Assembly: GCF_003096075.1 (NCBI RefSeq)
Contig: NZ_CP015449.1
Location: 2,349,001-2,413,000, forward strand
Origin: Dietzia lutea
GTDB lineage: Bacteria; Actinomycetota; Actinomycetes; Mycobacteriales; Mycobacteriaceae
Length of the DNA stretch: 64,000 nt
Reading direction: 5' to 3'
Shown: in pieces, positions 15,040 through 25,651 of the stretch
Numbering within the stretch: position 1 is the stretch's first letter
How the letters are laid out: each line of letters starts with the position of its first letter
Translations under genes and position numbers: made by a program
Notes under the pieces: generated by a model
What the model saw: the letters and a program-made list of their open reading frames with translations, nothing else
What the model was told of the DNA's origin: nothing
The model's database searches: none

Positions 15040-16770
15040 CTAGACGCGGACGAGGTCGTCGTCGTCATCAGTTCGGACGTTCGGGTCGCGGCCGTCGTCG
15101 TCGGACTGGGCCCCGAGGGCCTCCGCAGACTCCGCGGTGTCGTAGTCGGCGGTGCGGGCGGCGATCTCGGCGAAGTCGAAGTCCATCGAGCTACGGAACG
15201 ACATCGCGGCACAGACGATCGTGCTCACCGCGTACGCCACCAGCGAGGCGGTCAGGGTGTCGTAGTCACGCAGGAACCCGAGGATGAACGGCGCACTGCC
15301 CAGGGCTGCGATCGCGCCGACGACCAGCGCCGGGCGCAGGCCGAAGAACCCGAAGACCATCAGCCCGAGCACCACACCCACGCCGATCACCGCCAGGGCC
15401 TCGATGCCGTACGCCAGCACGCCGGTGTCCGGGATCGCGCCGAAACGGGTCGGCAGGAACACCGCGAGCGCCGCGAGCACCGACACGGTGAAGGCCATGT
15501 TGGTGACCTTCTTCCAGTAGAAGCTCGCGATCACCGGGAACACGAGCGCACCCCACAGGGCACCCACGAAGACCAGCAGGTCCAGGATGTTGAACCGAAT
15601 GTTGGCGAACACCAGCGCCGCGGCGGTGGCGACGACCATCGTGAGCCGGCCCACGATGAGCATCGTGCGCGGGTTGGGCACCTTGCCCTTGCTGCGCAGG
15701 CCCTGGCCGTACATGTCGCTCATGGCGATCGACGACATGGCCGACAGGTCGGAGTCGGCGGTCGACGAGAGCGACCCGATGATCATGATGAAGAACACCG
15801 CGACCAGCAGGCCCGGCAGGTACTCGGCGGCCACCTGCGGCAGGATGTTGTTGGGGTCGCCGTCGACGGGATCGATACCCGCGTACAGGGCGAGCACGCC
15901 CACCATGCCGATGCCGATGATCGTGGCACCGTAGCCGATGGTCGCCGTGATGAACGTCGGCTTGATCAGGTCTTCGCGCACCGCGAACAGGCGCTGGGCG
16001 ATGGTCTGGTTACCGATCGCGTACGCCAGCACCGCCGCGATGTACGGCGCGCCCTGGTTGAGGAACGCATCGGAGGAGAAGAAGTTGCTCTGCTGCGTGG
16101 TGAGGTTGGCCGCACCGCTCGAGAACACCTCGACGCCGCCGAGGAAGAAGAACATGGACGGCACGATGATGATGACCGCGCCGAGCATGGCCAGCACCTG
16201 GGCGAAATCGGTGAGCACCGAGGCGCGGAAACCGGACCACAGCGTGTACAGCAGCACACCCGCGGCGATCACGATGATGCCCTGCATGAAGCTGAACGGG
16301 CTGAGCATGGCGATCAGCGCGCCACCGGCGATGAAGTTCGACGTCAGCGAGATGACCGAGCCCAGGATGTTGGAGCCGGCCAGCATCAGCTGGGAGGAGC
16401 GCCCGTGGCGGGCGAACATGACCTCGGCCAGGGTGTGAGCCTGGGGCGCGACCTTTCGGATGCGTCGGCCGAAGGGGTAGATGAACAGGATCATCAAGGC
16501 ACCCCAGAGCCCGTAGTGGATCGGTCCCGACACACCGTAGAGGTAGCCGGAGTTGACCGAGGCGTACATCGACGAGGCCCAGATCCAGGTGGCCGTCATC
16601 GAGGCGGCCGAGATGCCGAACCCGATCCGATGACCGGCCGTCATGTAGTTGTCAGCATTCTCGTCCTTGCGGGCGATCCGCATGGACATGACCATGGTGC
16701 CGCCGTAGAACAGCAGCAGTAGCAATACAAGCGCAGTCGCACTCAGCGCGGGAGAGCCGAGCAAATCCAT
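15040..16770 (-). CDS. Sodium:solute symporter (SSS family)
   Basis: From ATG 16770 the product is 576 residues with about 13 transmembrane segments. Family signs include DNYMTAGHRIGFGISAASM near the N-terminus, SSTADSDLSAMSSIAMSDMYGQ (conserved sodium-site region), and NQTIAQRLFAVREDLIK. The C-terminal 60 residues are cytoplasmic and end in a run of aspartates. It would import an organic solute with Na+; carboxylates and amino acids are both possible, and the substrate cannot be read from the sequence. AAAGG lies before the start. The frame open to 16908 is not needed. Cotranscribed with the 43-residue subunit. Confidence 0.88.
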   Translation of the reverse strand: MDLLGSPALSATALVLLLLLFYGGTMVMSMRIARKDENADNYMTAGHRIGFGISAASMTATWIWASSMYASVNSGYLYGVSGPIHYGLWGALMILFIYPFGRRIRKVAPQAHTLAEVMFARHGRSSQLMLAGSNILGSVISLTSNFIAGGALIAMLSPFSFMQGIIVIAAGVLLYTLWSGFRASVLTDFAQVLAMLGAVIIIVPSMFFFLGGVEVFSSGAANLTTQQSNFFSSDAFLNQGAPYIAAVLAYAIGNQTIAQRLFAVREDLIKPTFITATIGYGATIIGIGMVGVLALYAGIDPVDGDPNNILPQVAAEYLPGLLVAVFFIMIIGSLSSTADSDLSAMSSIAMSDMYGQGLRSKGKVPNPRTMLIVGRLTMVVATAAALVFANIRFNILDLLVFVGALWGALVFPVIASFYWKKVTNMAFTVSVLAALAVFLPTRFGAIPDTGVLAYGIEALAVIGVGVVLGLMVFGFFGLRPALVVGAIAALGSAPFILGFLRDYDTLTASLVAYAVSTIVCAAMSFRSSMDFDFAEIAARTADYDTAESAEALGAQSDDDGRDPNVRTDDDDDLVRV

Positions 16771-17285
16771 ATCTGCCTTTCTCTCTTCTATTGTCAGAAC
16801 AACGGACCCAGCATAGAGAAGCCTGACGGAAAACTGAGAATCGGCGAGGCCACGGCCATTGTCGGGAGGTCCAAAACGGAGCCCGCTCCCCACCGCGTGA
16901 CGGCCCACGATCCGGTACCGGGATGGAGGAACACCCCAAACGGACCCTCGGCGTGGAACCGATGCTCAGGAAACGTTGTGGATAAACGATGCCGGACCCG
17001 CAGCGCTCAGAAAGTTGCAGAAGCCCGCAAATATTGCGGCGCCTGCCTGCGCAGATGACATCAGAGCGTGCGGGAGCGGTCGACGCCGACGGGGCGTGCG
17101 CCGTGCGAATAGAATGCCGTCAACTTAAGAGTGACGTTACACACCGGCAGGTGCCCGAGAGGACCTTCGCCGGACAGGGCGGGCGCGCGCGAGCGGATGC
17201 GCCCACAGGGCGAGCGATGGTTCAGTGCTGGTCTGCGCGGTCGGCCGCGCGAGCGGATGCGCCGATAGGGCGGCCAGGCGATGGT
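16771..17285. other. 515-bp gap between the symporter promoter side and the mazG end
   Basis: No convincing gene. It holds the upstream region of the symporter gene, a 15-bp palindrome at 17025-17039 and, from 17187, a copy of the mazG 3' end. Confidence 0.6.
17025..17039. promoter_or_regulatory. Perfect palindrome CCGCAA-ATA-TTGCGG
   Basis: Two perfect 6-bp half-sites around a three-base centre, 255 bp upstream of the symporter start. It could be an operator for the symporter operon. No regulator gene is adjacent, so the assignment is weak. Confidence 0.35.
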
Positions 17286-17308
17286 TCAGTGCTGGTCTGC
17301 GCGGTCGG
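17187..17308. repeat. Direct repeat duplicating the mazG 3' end
   Basis: Copies 17187-17244 and 17247-17308 are almost identical apart from a four-base indel and a few changes. The second copy contains the last codons and stop of mazG (minus strand). The first copy, downstream of the gene, repeats that coding tail and stop in non-coding DNA. Confidence 0.85.
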
Positions 17309-18113
17309 GCCAGGCGGCGCGCCAGTCGCCCGCAGTCGCCTCCACGGCAGGCACGGACAAACGCGACTCGGCGGCGCTCACGGTCCCGGCGAAGGCGCGC
17401 ACCACCTGCCGATAGGCGACCTCGGCCGAGCCGGAATCGTGGAAGAGGCCGACGGGGTCCACGCGAGCGGTCCGCATCTCCTCGGGCACGAGATCGTCCG
17501 GGATGCCGGCGGAGCGAGCACGCGACAACACCTTCTGCCCCAGCGCCAGCGCCGGCATGTCCCACGAGATGCCCTCGACCACGCCACGAGGCGGACGGCC
17601 CACGCGCTCGGCGGCCTTGGCCTGCTGCCACAGCCGGTCCTGCTCGTCCGCGTCCGGGGCCGCTGCCGACGGGACACGGGCGGCGGCGTCGTCGTCATCG
17701 GGCCCGGCGGCCCCGGTTGCCCCGGTTGCCCCGGTGGGGGCGGCGGTCTCGTCGTCGAACCAGTACGGCGCGCGGCGGCGGAGCTTGTCCAGGAGCGCGC
17801 CCGCGACGTCCTGGATGTCGAAGGGCGCGTCGCCGCGCTCGGCACCGATCGCGGCGTGGAACAGCACCTGGAGCAGCAGGTCACCGAGCTCGGAGACGAG
17901 CTCGTCGCGGTCGCCGTCGGCCACCGCGTCGACCAGCTCCCACGACTCCTCCAGCAGATACGGCAGGAGCGAGGCGTGGGTCTGGGCGGACTCCCACCGA
18001 CCGTGGCGCCGGATGCGGGCCATCACGGCGACGGCCTCGGACAGCCGGTCGCCTCCCCCGTCCGCTCGGTCGGCCGCCGCGCCGCCGGAGCCCGCCGCGC
18101 CGCGCGAGCTCAT
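17286..18113 (-). CDS. mazG: Nucleoside triphosphate pyrophosphohydrolase MazG
   Basis: A 275-residue protein. The MazG all-helical fold is marked by [20 protein letters not shown], then [17 protein letters not shown], giving the E-E-x-x-E and E-x-x-D metal ligands. A second block, [20 protein letters not shown], leads into the family's [17 protein letters not shown]. An Asp/Ala-rich linker (about 125-160) separates them. The enzyme hydrolyses (d)NTPs to monophosphates and clears damaged nucleotides. Its ATG overlaps the mfd stop (ATGA). Mtb Rv1021 follows mfd in the same way. Confidence 0.92.
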   Translation of the reverse strand: MSSRGAAGSGGAAADRADGGGDRLSEAVAVMARIRRHGRWESAQTHASLLPYLLEESWELVDAVADGDRDELVSELGDLLLQVLFHAAIGAERGDAPFDIQDVAGALLDKLRRRAPYWFDDETAAPTGATGATGAAGPDDDDAAARVPSAAAPDADEQDRLWQQAKAAERVGRPPRGVVEGISWDMPALALGQKVLSRARSAGIPDDLVPEEMRTARVDPVGLFHDSGSAEVAYRQVVRAFAGTVSAAESRLSVPAVEATAGDWRAAWPDRADQH

Positions 18114-21100
18114 CGGGCCGGCGCGGTCTCGGGCTGGATCACCGGGTTCGATCCCTCCGGGTCGCCGGCCATGGCGGTGAGGAAGTCGGCGGCGTACTGC
18201 AACATCTCGTCGTCGCGCGCCTTCTCCCCGCCCGCACCCGCGCGGGCGCCGGCCGCCTTGGGCAGCGGCAGCAGCACGGTCTTCTGCGTGGCCCGGTACT
18301 GCGCGGCCGGGTACATGCGCTTGAGCCGCATTTGCTGCGAGTCCAGCAGGTCGAGCGGGCCCACGCGCAGGCGCGAGCCGGCCAGCACGATCTCACGGAC
18401 CCGGTACTTCTGCGCCACCAGCCGCAGCCGCGCCACCGACACCACGCGGCGGGCCTCCACCGGCAGGGGCCCGTAGCGGTCGAGCAGCTCCTCGACCACG
18501 GCGTCGATGTCGCCGGGCTCGCGGGCCTGCGAGAGCTTGCGGTAGGCCTCGAGCCGGAGCCGGTCGCCGTCGACGTAGTCGGGCGGGATGAAGGCGTCGA
18601 CGGGCAGCTCGATGCGGATCTCGCCGAGTTCCTCCTCCACCTCGACCTTCTCGCCGTCGGCGATCGCGCGGTACGCCTCCACCGCCTCGCCGACGAGACG
18701 GATGTAGAGGTCGAACCCGACGCCCGCGATGTGGCCCGACTGCTCGGCGCCCAGCACGTTGCCGGCGCCGCGCAGCTCGAGGTCCTTCATCGCCACGGCC
18801 ATGCCCGCGCCGAGGTCGTTGTTCTGCGCGATGGTCGCGAGCCGGTCGTACGCGGTCTCGGTGAGCGGCTTCTCCGGGTCGTAGAGGAAGTAGGCGTACC
18901 CGCGCTCGCGGGACCGGCCCACGCGGCCGCGCAGCTGGTGCATCTGCGACAGGCCCAGCTGGTCGGAGCGGTCCACGATGAGCGTGTTGGCGTTGGAGAT
19001 GTCCAGGCCGGTCTCGACGATGGTCGTACACACCAGCACGTCGAACTCGCGGTTCCAGAACCCGTTGACCGTCTGCTCGAGCTGCTCCTCCCCCATCTGC
19101 CCGTGCGCCACCACGACGCGCGCCTCGGGCACGAGGTCACGAATCCTCGCGGCGGTGGAGTCGATGGTCCGCACCCGGTTGTGGACGTAGAAGATCTGCC
19201 CCTCGCGCAGCAGCTCGCGCCGGATGGCGGCGGCGACGTGCTTGTCCGAATACGCGCCCACGTACGTGAGGACGGGCAGGCGCTCCTCGGGCGGGGTGAG
19301 GATCTGGCTCATCTCGCGGATGCCGGCCAGCGACATCTCGAGCGTGCGCGGGATCGGCGTCGCGGACATGGTGAGCACGTCGACGTGAGTACGCAGGGAG
19401 GTGATGTGCTCCTTGTGCTCCACGCCGAAGCGCTGCTCCTCGTCCACGATCACCAGGCCGAGGTTCTTCCACCGCACGCCGGTCGCGAGCAGGCGGTGGG
19501 TACCGATCACCACGTCGACCGTCCCGTCGGCCAGGCTCTTGAGGATCTCCTTGGCCTCGGCGTCCGAGGTGAACCGGCTCAGCCCCTTGATGGTCACGGG
19601 GAACCCGGTCATGCGCTCGGTGAACGTCGCGAGGTGCTGCTGCGCGAGCAGCGTCGTGGGCACGAGCACGGCGACCTGCGTCCCGTCCTGCACGGCCTTG
19701 AACGCGGCGCGCACGGCGACCTCGGTCTTGCCGTAGCCGACATCGCCCACCACGACGCGGTCCATGGGGGCGGACTTCTCCATGTCCCCCTTGACCTCCT
19801 CGATCGCGCTGAGCTGGTCGACGGTCTCGGTGAACGGGAACGCGTCCTCCATCTCCCGCTGCCACGGGGTGTCGGGGCCGAAGGCGCGACCGGGCGCGGA
19901 CTGCCGCTTGGCGTACAGCTGCACCAGCTCGGTGGCGATCTCGCGGACGGCCTTGCGGGCCTTGCGCTTGGTGTTCTGCCAGTCGGCGCCGCCCATCTTG
20001 GACAGCGTCGGTGCCTCGCCGCCGACGTAGCGGCTGAGCTGGCCCAGCGACTCCATCGGCACGTAGAGCCGGTCACCGGCCGCGCCGCGCTTGCCGGGCG
20101 CGTACTCGATCACCAGGTACTCGCGCCGCGAGGAGCCGTCGCCGCCGCGCACCTGCCGCTCGACCATCTCCACGAACCGGCCGATGCCGTGCTGGTCGTG
20201 CACGACCAGGTCGCCGGTCTTGAGGGCGAGCGGGTCGACCTGGTTGCGGCGCTTGGAGTGGCGGGCCTTGGGGCGCGCCGTGGAACCGAGGCGGTTACCG
20301 GTGAGGTCGGTTTCGGAGACGACGACGAGGTCACCGGACGCCCCGTCGGCGCCCCCGGTGAGCGCGAACCCGGCGTGCAGAATCGCCTCGTAGACCGACA
20401 CGAGTCCGTCGGCGGGTTCGGATCCCGCCTCCGCGGCCGTGGCGGGAACCTCGGCCTCGGACAGGCGTTCCAGGATGCGGGCGACGGTGCCGTGGCCCGG
20501 GACCACCATCGCGGCCCGGCCGCCGGAGCCGACGAGCGCGCGCAGCCGCACGAACATGGCCTCCATCTCGGAGTCCTTGCCGCGCGGGGCGGGCGGGTCG
20601 CCCGCCTCGACGGTCACCACGAGGCCGTCCTCGGGGTCGGTGAGGAATCCGGGCGGGACGAGCTGCCACCAGGCGCGGCCGGCCTCGGTGGCCTCCTCGC
20701 GCACGGAGGAGAACGTGCGGTAGCCCGAGCCGGACAGGTCGAGGGTCTCGCTGTCGACGGGGGCGTCGCCGCCCATGGTGGCGGCGGTCCACGAGGCCTC
20801 GAGGAACTCGCGGCCCGCCGAGGCGAGGTCGGCGGCGCGGCGGCGCACCTTGTCGGGGTCGCACACCACGACGCGGGTGTCGTCCGGCATGAGCATCGGC
20901 AGGGTGGCCATCTCGCCCGGCACGAGCACGGAGGTCAGCGCCTCCATGCCGTCGCGCGGGATGCCCTCGGCCAGCGAGTCCAGCAGCTCGGCCAGGGTCG
21001 GGTTGGCGCGGTGCTCGGCGGCCAGCTGGCCAGCCCGGGCGCGGACGTCGTCGTCGAGCAGCAGTTCGCGGCACGGGTAGAGGACGACCTGCTCGACCTC

Positions 21101-21778
21101 GCCGTCGGGCAGCGAACGCTGGTCGGCGACGGAGAACTCGCGGATCTCGGCGATCTCGTCGCCGTCGAACTCAATGCGCAGCGGGTGGTCGGCCGTGGTC
21201 GGGAAGACGTCCACGATGCCGCCGCGCACGGCGATGTCGCCACGGCGGGCGACCATGTCCTCGCGGGTGTAGGCGAACTCGGCCAGGCGGGCCATCAACT
21301 CGGTCGGGTCGACCTCGGCGCCCCGGGTCAGGCGCACCGGCTCGCGGCGGGCGGCCGCCGGGGAGATGGGCTGCACCACCGATCGCGCCGCCGCGACGAT
21401 GATCCTCGTCGCCCGCCCGGCCATCACCGAGGACAGCACCTCGAGGCGGCGACCGATCGTGTCGGCCGCCGGCGACAGACGCTCGTGCGGCAACGTCTCC
21501 CAGCTCGGGAACTGCGCCACCTCGCCGTCGTACATCCCCGACAGTTCGTCGGCGAGCTCCTCACACTCGCGCTCGGTGGCGGTGACCACCAGCAGCGGCG
21601 CGCGCTCGGCCAGCGCGCCCACCAGGAACGGGCGCAGCGACTCGGGCGCGCGCACCACCGCGGCGTCGCGGTCCAGGCCCGCGCGCAGGTCGGCCAGCGC
21701 CGGGTTGGAGATGACCGCACCGGCCAGACCGGACAGCGCGGCGGTCGTGGAGGTGACGGCAGGGGCGGTGGAGGTCAC
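18110..21778 (-). CDS. mfd: Transcription-repair coupling factor Mfd
   Basis: A 1222-residue DNA translocase that removes stalled RNA polymerase and recruits UvrA. The N-terminal UvrB-like module (about 1-350) is followed by the RNA polymerase interaction domain (about [17 protein letters not shown] onwards). The RecG-like motor has Walker [17 protein letters not shown], motif [14 protein letters not shown], and [11 protein letters not shown]. The TRG region includes [18 protein letters not shown] 21778 is chosen because AGGA precedes it and the protein then matches family length. The frame upstream to 22165 is spurious. Confidence 0.96.
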   Translation of the reverse strand: MTSTAPAVTSTTAALSGLAGAVISNPALADLRAGLDRDAAVVRAPESLRPFLVGALAERAPLLVVTATERECEELADELSGMYDGEVAQFPSWETLPHERLSPAADTIGRRLEVLSSVMAGRATRIIVAAARSVVQPISPAAARREPVRLTRGAEVDPTELMARLAEFAYTREDMVARRGDIAVRGGIVDVFPTTADHPLRIEFDGDEIAEIREFSVADQRSLPDGEVEQVVLYPCRELLLDDDVRARAGQLAAEHRANPTLAELLDSLAEGIPRDGMEALTSVLVPGEMATLPMLMPDDTRVVVCDPDKVRRRAADLASAGREFLEASWTAATMGGDAPVDSETLDLSGSGYRTFSSVREEATEAGRAWWQLVPPGFLTDPEDGLVVTVEAGDPPAPRGKDSEMEAMFVRLRALVGSGGRAAMVVPGHGTVARILERLSEAEVPATAAEAGSEPADGLVSVYEAILHAGFALTGGADGASGDLVVVSETDLTGNRLGSTARPKARHSKRRNQVDPLALKTGDLVVHDQHGIGRFVEMVERQVRGGDGSSRREYLVIEYAPGKRGAAGDRLYVPMESLGQLSRYVGGEAPTLSKMGGADWQNTKRKARKAVREIATELVQLYAKRQSAPGRAFGPDTPWQREMEDAFPFTETVDQLSAIEEVKGDMEKSAPMDRVVVGDVGYGKTEVAVRAAFKAVQDGTQVAVLVPTTLLAQQHLATFTERMTGFPVTIKGLSRFTSDAEAKEILKSLADGTVDVVIGTHRLLATGVRWKNLGLVIVDEEQRFGVEHKEHITSLRTHVDVLTMSATPIPRTLEMSLAGIREMSQILTPPEERLPVLTYVGAYSDKHVAAAIRRELLREGQIFYVHNRVRTIDSTAARIRDLVPEARVVVAHGQMGEEQLEQTVNGFWNREFDVLVCTTIVETGLDISNANTLIVDRSDQLGLSQMHQLRGRVGRSRERGYAYFLYDPEKPLTETAYDRLATIAQNNDLGAGMAVAMKDLELRGAGNVLGAEQSGHIAGVGFDLYIRLVGEAVEAYRAIADGEKVEVEEELGEIRIELPVDAFIPPDYVDGDRLRLEAYRKLSQAREPGDIDAVVEELLDRYGPLPVEARRVVSVARLRLVAQKYRVREIVLAGSRLRVGPLDLLDSQQMRLKRMYPAAQYRATQKTVLLPLPKAAGARAGAGGEKARDDEMLQYAADFLTAMAGDPEGSNPVIQPETAPAR

Positions 21779-21956
21779 GCGTGAGGGTCCTTCAGGGTCG
21801 GGGCGGGGTGGTCGGACTCGGTCTGGGCGGGCGCGGGCGCACGACACGCGCGGGTCGGCCGCGATCGGACCGGCGGCGCGGGGCGGGGCACGACACGCGG
21901 GTCGGTGTGCCAGATCTCCCACTCTAACGGCGCGGCGGCCCCGGTAGCCTGTGCGT

Positions 21957-22661
21957 ATGCGCGAGACCACAGACGCCACCGCCGGGGACGCCGCCGGTGA
22001 GCCCGCCGCCCCGGTGACGATCGCCCCCGGCCCCCGCGACGACGGGCCGGACGCCGGCGCGACGATCGTCGGCTCCCGGGTGTTCACCGATCGGTGGATC
22101 GGCGTGCTGCTGGCGATCGGCTCGGCCATCGCGCTGGTCGCGTCGTTCCAGCTCAGCCTGGACAAGATCCGGCTGCTGGAGAACCCGGACTACACGCCCG
22201 CCTGCAACTTCTCCATCCTCATGAGCTGTAAGAGCGTCATCAACTCGGAGCAGGGCGCGGCGTTCGGCTTCCCCAACCCGTTCATCGGCCTCGTCGGGTA
22301 CGGCATCGTGATCGCGATCGGCGTCGCCGCCCTGTCCGGCGTGCGGTTCCCACGCTGGTACTGGGTGGGCGTGCTGCTCGGCCTGACGTTCGCCGCCGGG
22401 TTCGTGCACTGGCTGGCCTTCCAGTCGATCTTCTCCATCCAGGTCCTGTGCCCGTGGTGCATGGTCGTGTGGGCCACCACCATCCCCATGTTCTGGTACA
22501 CGCTGCTGCACGTGTTGGCCAAGCTCACGGCGGCCCGCTGGGTGCGCACGCTGCAGCAGTGGCACCTCGTCCCGGTGGTCGTGTGGTTCCTCGCCGTGGC
22601 GGGCGTCATCCTGTGGGCGTTCTGGGACTTCTACTGGGCGGACTTCTTCGCGAACCTCTGA
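21957..22661 (+). CDS. Vitamin K epoxide reductase (VKOR) family protein
   Basis: About 234 residues with five predicted membrane helices. It carries the VKOR redox cysteines: the loop pair in [18 protein letters not shown] (about 79-91) and the active-site motif [10 protein letters not shown] (about 166). Bacterial VKOR reoxidises DsbA-like proteins using menaquinone, driving disulfide formation outside the membrane. The start is ATG 21957 just after TAGCCT at 21945-21950, a -10 box that would give a leaderless mRNA; GTG 21951 is also in frame. Divergent from mfd. Confidence 0.9.
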   Translation: MRETTDATAGDAAGEPAAPVTIAPGPRDDGPDAGATIVGSRVFTDRWIGVLLAIGSAIALVASFQLSLDKIRLLENPDYTPACNFSILMSCKSVINSEQGAAFGFPNPFIGLVGYGIVIAIGVAALSGVRFPRWYWVGVLLGLTFAAGFVHWLAFQSIFSIQVLCPWCMVVWATTIPMFWYTLLHVLAKLTAARWVRTLQQWHLVPVVVWFLAVAGVILWAFWDFYWADFFANL

Positions 22662-22694
22662 CCGATCCGGCGGCCTCCGGCCCGCTCTGTGGGG

Positions 22695-23408
22695 CTAAGG
22701 CTGTCCGGGTCCCGGGCGCAGGTCGCGGCCGGCCGAGTTCCCGCGCGGGTGGCTCTCCTCGGAGTACTTGGCCAACACCTCGGCCTCCAGCGTGGGCGAC
22801 GGGTCGAGGTGCGACAAGCCGTTGAAGCACAGGTTGACGATGTGCGCGGCCACCTCCTCCTTGGGCGGCGTGCGCACGTCCAGCCACCACTGCGCTGTGC
22901 CGGACACCATGCCGACCAGCGCCTGGGCGTAGACGATCGTCGTGACGGGATCGAACCCGCGGGCCGCGAACTCCTCCTCGAGGATGTACGTCACGCTCGA
23001 GGTGGCGTCGTTGAGCAGGGTCGAGTACGAGCTCCCGCCCGCCGGCGAGGACTCGCGCACCAGGATCCGGAACCCGTCCGTCCGCTCCTCGACGTAGCGC
23101 AGCAACGCCATGGCGGCCCGCTCGATCCGGCGGCGAGAGCCCTCCCCCTGCAGCGCCTCGGTGATCTCGGCGCCCAGATAGGCCAGCTCGCGGTCGCAGA
23201 CCACGGCGTACAGACCTTCCTTACCGCCGAAGTGCTCGTAGACGACGGGCTTGGACACCCCCGCCGCGGCGGCGATGTCTTCGACTGTGGCGGCGTCGTA
23301 GCCGTTCTCGGCGAAGATCCGCCGCCCGACCTCGACCAGCTGCTGCCGCCGCTTGGCGGCCGACATCCTCGTCCTCGGCACCGGCGCCGGCGCGGTCTCG
23401 CCCGTCAT
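22695..23408 (-). CDS. TetR/AcrR family regulator, Rv1019-like by position
   Basis: A 237-residue TetR-type regulator. The helix-turn-helix lies at about residues 17-62 (RRQQLVEVGRRIFAENGYDA, then VEDIAAAAGVSKPVVYEHFGGK). A long C-terminal ligand domain includes LRYVEERTDGFRILVRES. In M. tuberculosis a TetR gene (Rv1019) occupies the same position next to mfd. Its ligand is unknown. Confidence 0.9.
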   Translation of the reverse strand: MTGETAPAPVPRTRMSAAKRRQQLVEVGRRIFAENGYDAATVEDIAAAAGVSKPVVYEHFGGKEGLYAVVCDRELAYLGAEITEALQGEGSRRRIERAAMALLRYVEERTDGFRILVRESSPAGGSSYSTLLNDATSSVTYILEEEFAARGFDPVTTIVYAQALVGMVSGTAQWWLDVRTPPKEEVAAHIVNLCFNGLSHLDPSPTLEAEVLAKYSEESHPRGNSAGRDLRPGPGQP

Positions 23409-23560
23409 AGCCCACCTCTCGCTGTTGCTTACGAGACTAAACGGTTGGGGCGGGCGCCCCGTTTCTGGTCCCGCGGGGATCGGGTGCCGCTCGGAGCTCG
23501 GGTATGCATCGGCGGAGCCGACGTCGTGTGCCAGACTGGTAGCGGCCCGCTAGGGGCCGT

Positions 23561-23632
23561 TCCCCCGTGGTGTAATTGGCAACACTCCTGATTTTGGTTC
23601 AGGCATTTCAGGTTCGAGTCCTGGCGGGGGAG
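23561..23632 (+). tRNA. tRNA-Gln (anticodon UUG)
   Basis: Acceptor stem TCCCCCG (23561-23567) pairs fully with CGGGGGA (23625-23631), followed by discriminator G. The anticodon stem CCTGA/TCAGG closes the loop TTTTGGT, giving anticodon TTG. The T arm GGTTCGAGTCC is canonical. No CCA is encoded. Confidence 0.96.
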
Positions 23633-23678
23633 CTCACAGGGTGAGGCCTGGGCGCGGGCGAGCCCGCCCGCGCCGAGC

Positions 23679-23849
23679 CTAGAAGATGCCGCCGAAGATC
23701 CCCAGCGCCAGCACGAGCAGCAGGATCGCCACCACTGCCAGCACCGTCAGCGCCGGCTGCCGGGAGCGACGCGGCGTGCGCTCCACCTCGGTGTCAGGCC
23801 GGAACTCCGGATCGTCGCCGGGCCGGCCGGGTCCGTTCATCCCTGTCAC
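23679..23849 (-). CDS. 56-residue membrane protein (DUF6480-like)
   Basis: From GTG 23849 a 56-residue protein has an acidic/proline N-terminus (GRPGDDPEFRPDTEVE), a basic stretch RTPRRSRQ and one C-terminal membrane helix (LTVLAVVAILLLVLALGIFG). The GTG overlaps the stop of the TPP enzyme (GTGA) and follows GGAGGAG at good spacing, so it is cotranslated with it. ATG 23840 is an alternative. It resembles short DUF6480 proteins. Function unknown. Confidence 0.7.
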   Translation of the reverse strand: MTGMNGPGRPGDDPEFRPDTEVERTPRRSRQPALTVLAVVAILLLVLALGIFGGIF

Positions 23850-25651
23850 GTGAACCGCTCCTCCTCCATGCGTGCGTACGTCTCCAGCAGCTCGAGGGCG
23901 TGCTCGCCCGCGGCGCCCTCCGCCTGCAGGCCGGTGCGCATCGACTCGAGCATCTCGCGGCCGTGTGGGAACGGCGGCAGCAGCGGGACGTCCGGATCGG
24001 TGATCGCGTCGATGACCGTGGGCCGGTCCGCGGAGAACGCCTCCTCGAGCGCCGGCACCAGCTGGTCGGACTCTTCGACACGGATCCCCCGCAGGCCGAG
24101 AAGTTCGGCGTAGGCGGCCATGTCGAACTCCGGCACCTCCTGCGAGCGCGCGAACCGCGGCTGCGACTCGCTCTCCCGCTGCTCCCAGCTCACCTCGGCC
24201 AGATCGCGGTTGCTGAGCACCACGATCACCATGGTCGGGTCCTCCCAGGCGGGCCACGCCTCGGCCACGGTGATCAGCTCGTTGATGCCAAGCATCTGCA
24301 CCGCGCCGTCACCGGCCAGCACGGCCACCGGCTTGGCGGGCGCCCCGGCCTTGGCGGCGATCGCATACGGAATACCGCAGCCCATCGAAGCCAGCGTCGA
24401 CGACAGGTGCGCGGGCACGGACGTGGGCAGATCCATCTGCCGCACGTAGTGGTAGACGCTGCTGCCCACGTCCACGGCGAGGCGCGCGTCGTGGGGTATG
24501 TGGTCGGCCAGCCGCCGGGCGACCAGCTCGGGATTGAGCCCTCGCGCCGGCACCTCGGAGCGCTCGCGGGAGATCTCCCGCCACTGGCGCACCCAGTTCT
24601 CGACGTCGCCCCGCCAGGCGGAGCGGTCCTTCTCGGCCACCCGCCCGAGAAGCTCACGCAGCGCGTGCGCGGCCTCGCCGACCAGTCCCACCTCGATCGG
24701 ATACCGGTTCGCCAGGTGCACCGGGTCCAGGTCGATCTGCACGGCCCGCGCCTGCCCGGGCTTCGGGTAGAACTCCGTCCAGGGGTCGTTCGATCCGACG
24801 ATCAGGAGGGTGTCGCAGTTCTGGAGGATGCGCGCGCTCGCCGTCGTCCCCAGGTGGCCCATGGTCCCACCCACCAACGGTGACGATTCGTCGACGTACG
24901 GCTTACCCAACAGGCTCATCGTCACGCCGGCCCCCAGGCGGTCGGCCAGCTCCATGAGCTCGGCCTGTGCCCCGGCCGCGCCGCGCCCGGCGAGGATCGC
25001 GATCCGCTCCCCCGCGTCGAGCACGTCCACCGCGCGCGCCACGTCGTCGTCACGAGGCGTGGTGACCCCGTGGGTCCACTCGGGAGCGGTGACCACCACC
25101 CCGTGCTCCTGGTCGAGGTCGTCCCCCAACTCCGGCGCGGGCGCGTTCTGCACGTCGTGCGGGAGGATCACCACCACCGGCGTCCGGTGCGTGAGCGCGG
25201 ACCGGAACGCCCGGTCGAGCACCAACGGCACCTGCTCGGCCGACGCGACGGTCTGCAGGTACGGCCCGGCGACGTCCGAGAACACGTCACCGAGGTTGAT
25301 CTCCTGCTGATAGCCGGAGCCGAGCACGCTGGTGTGCTGCTGCGCGACCAGGGCCACCACCGGCACGCTGTCGAGTTTGGCGTCGTACAGGCCGTTGATG
25401 AGGTGCATCGCGCCGGGCCCCTGCGTGGAGGTCACCACGCCGACGGCGCCCGAGTATTTGGCGTCGGCCACCGCCATGAACGCCGCGGACTCCTCGTGCC
25501 GCGCGCGCCCGAACGCCGGGGCGATGTCGGAGCGGCGCAACGCGCCGAGCAGGGGGTTGTTGCCGTCCCCGGCGTATCCGTAGATCCGTTCGACGTCCCA
25601 GGCCACCAGTCGTTCGACGACGAGGTCGGCCACCGTCCTGTCCGTGCTCAT
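23846..25651 (-). CDS. Thiamine pyrophosphate-requiring enzyme (pyruvate oxidase/dehydrogenase type)
   Basis: A 601-residue three-domain TPP enzyme. The N-terminal pyrimidine-binding domain has WDVERIYGYAGDGNN with the cofactor glutamate in FGRARHEESAAFMA. A central domain carries SLLGKPYVDES. The C-terminal TPP domain has the GDG...N motif, GDGAVQMLGINEL followed by VLSNRDLAEVSW. It resembles pyruvate:quinone oxidoreductase and acetolactate-synthase-like paralogues. It would decarboxylate pyruvate or another 2-oxo acid, substrate uncertain. ATG 25651 gives a clean N-terminus STDRTVADLVVERLVAWD. A small membrane protein is coupled downstream. Confidence 0.87.
   Translation of the reverse strand: MSTDRTVADLVVERLVAWDVERIYGYAGDGNNPLLGALRRSDIAPAFGRARHEESAAFMAVADAKYSGAVGVVTSTQGPGAMHLINGLYDAKLDSVPVVALVAQQHTSVLGSGYQQEINLGDVFSDVAGPYLQTVASAEQVPLVLDRAFRSALTHRTPVVVILPHDVQNAPAPELGDDLDQEHGVVVTAPEWTHGVTTPRDDDVARAVDVLDAGERIAILAGRGAAGAQAELMELADRLGAGVTMSLLGKPYVDESSPLVGGTMGHLGTTASARILQNCDTLLIVGSNDPWTEFYPKPGQARAVQIDLDPVHLANRYPIEVGLVGEAAHALRELLGRVAEKDRSAWRGDVENWVRQWREISRERSEVPARGLNPELVARRLADHIPHDARLAVDVGSSVYHYVRQMDLPTSVPAHLSSTLASMGCGIPYAIAAKAGAPAKPVAVLAGDGAVQMLGINELITVAEAWPAWEDPTMVIVVLSNRDLAEVSWEQRESESQPRFARSQEVPEFDMAAYAELLGLRGIRVEESDQLVPALEEAFSADRPTVIDAITDPDVPLLPPFPHGREMLESMRTGLQAEGAAGEHALELLETYARMEEERFT

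Noticed and set aside
17225-21784. A 1519-codon plus-strand open frame opposite mfd
   Set aside because: Mfd on the minus strand has every expected motif; the opposite frame is a composition shadow.
23561-23632. tRNA-Gln as an attachment site for an integrated element
   Set aside because: No integrase and no second copy of the tRNA 3' end were found in the window.
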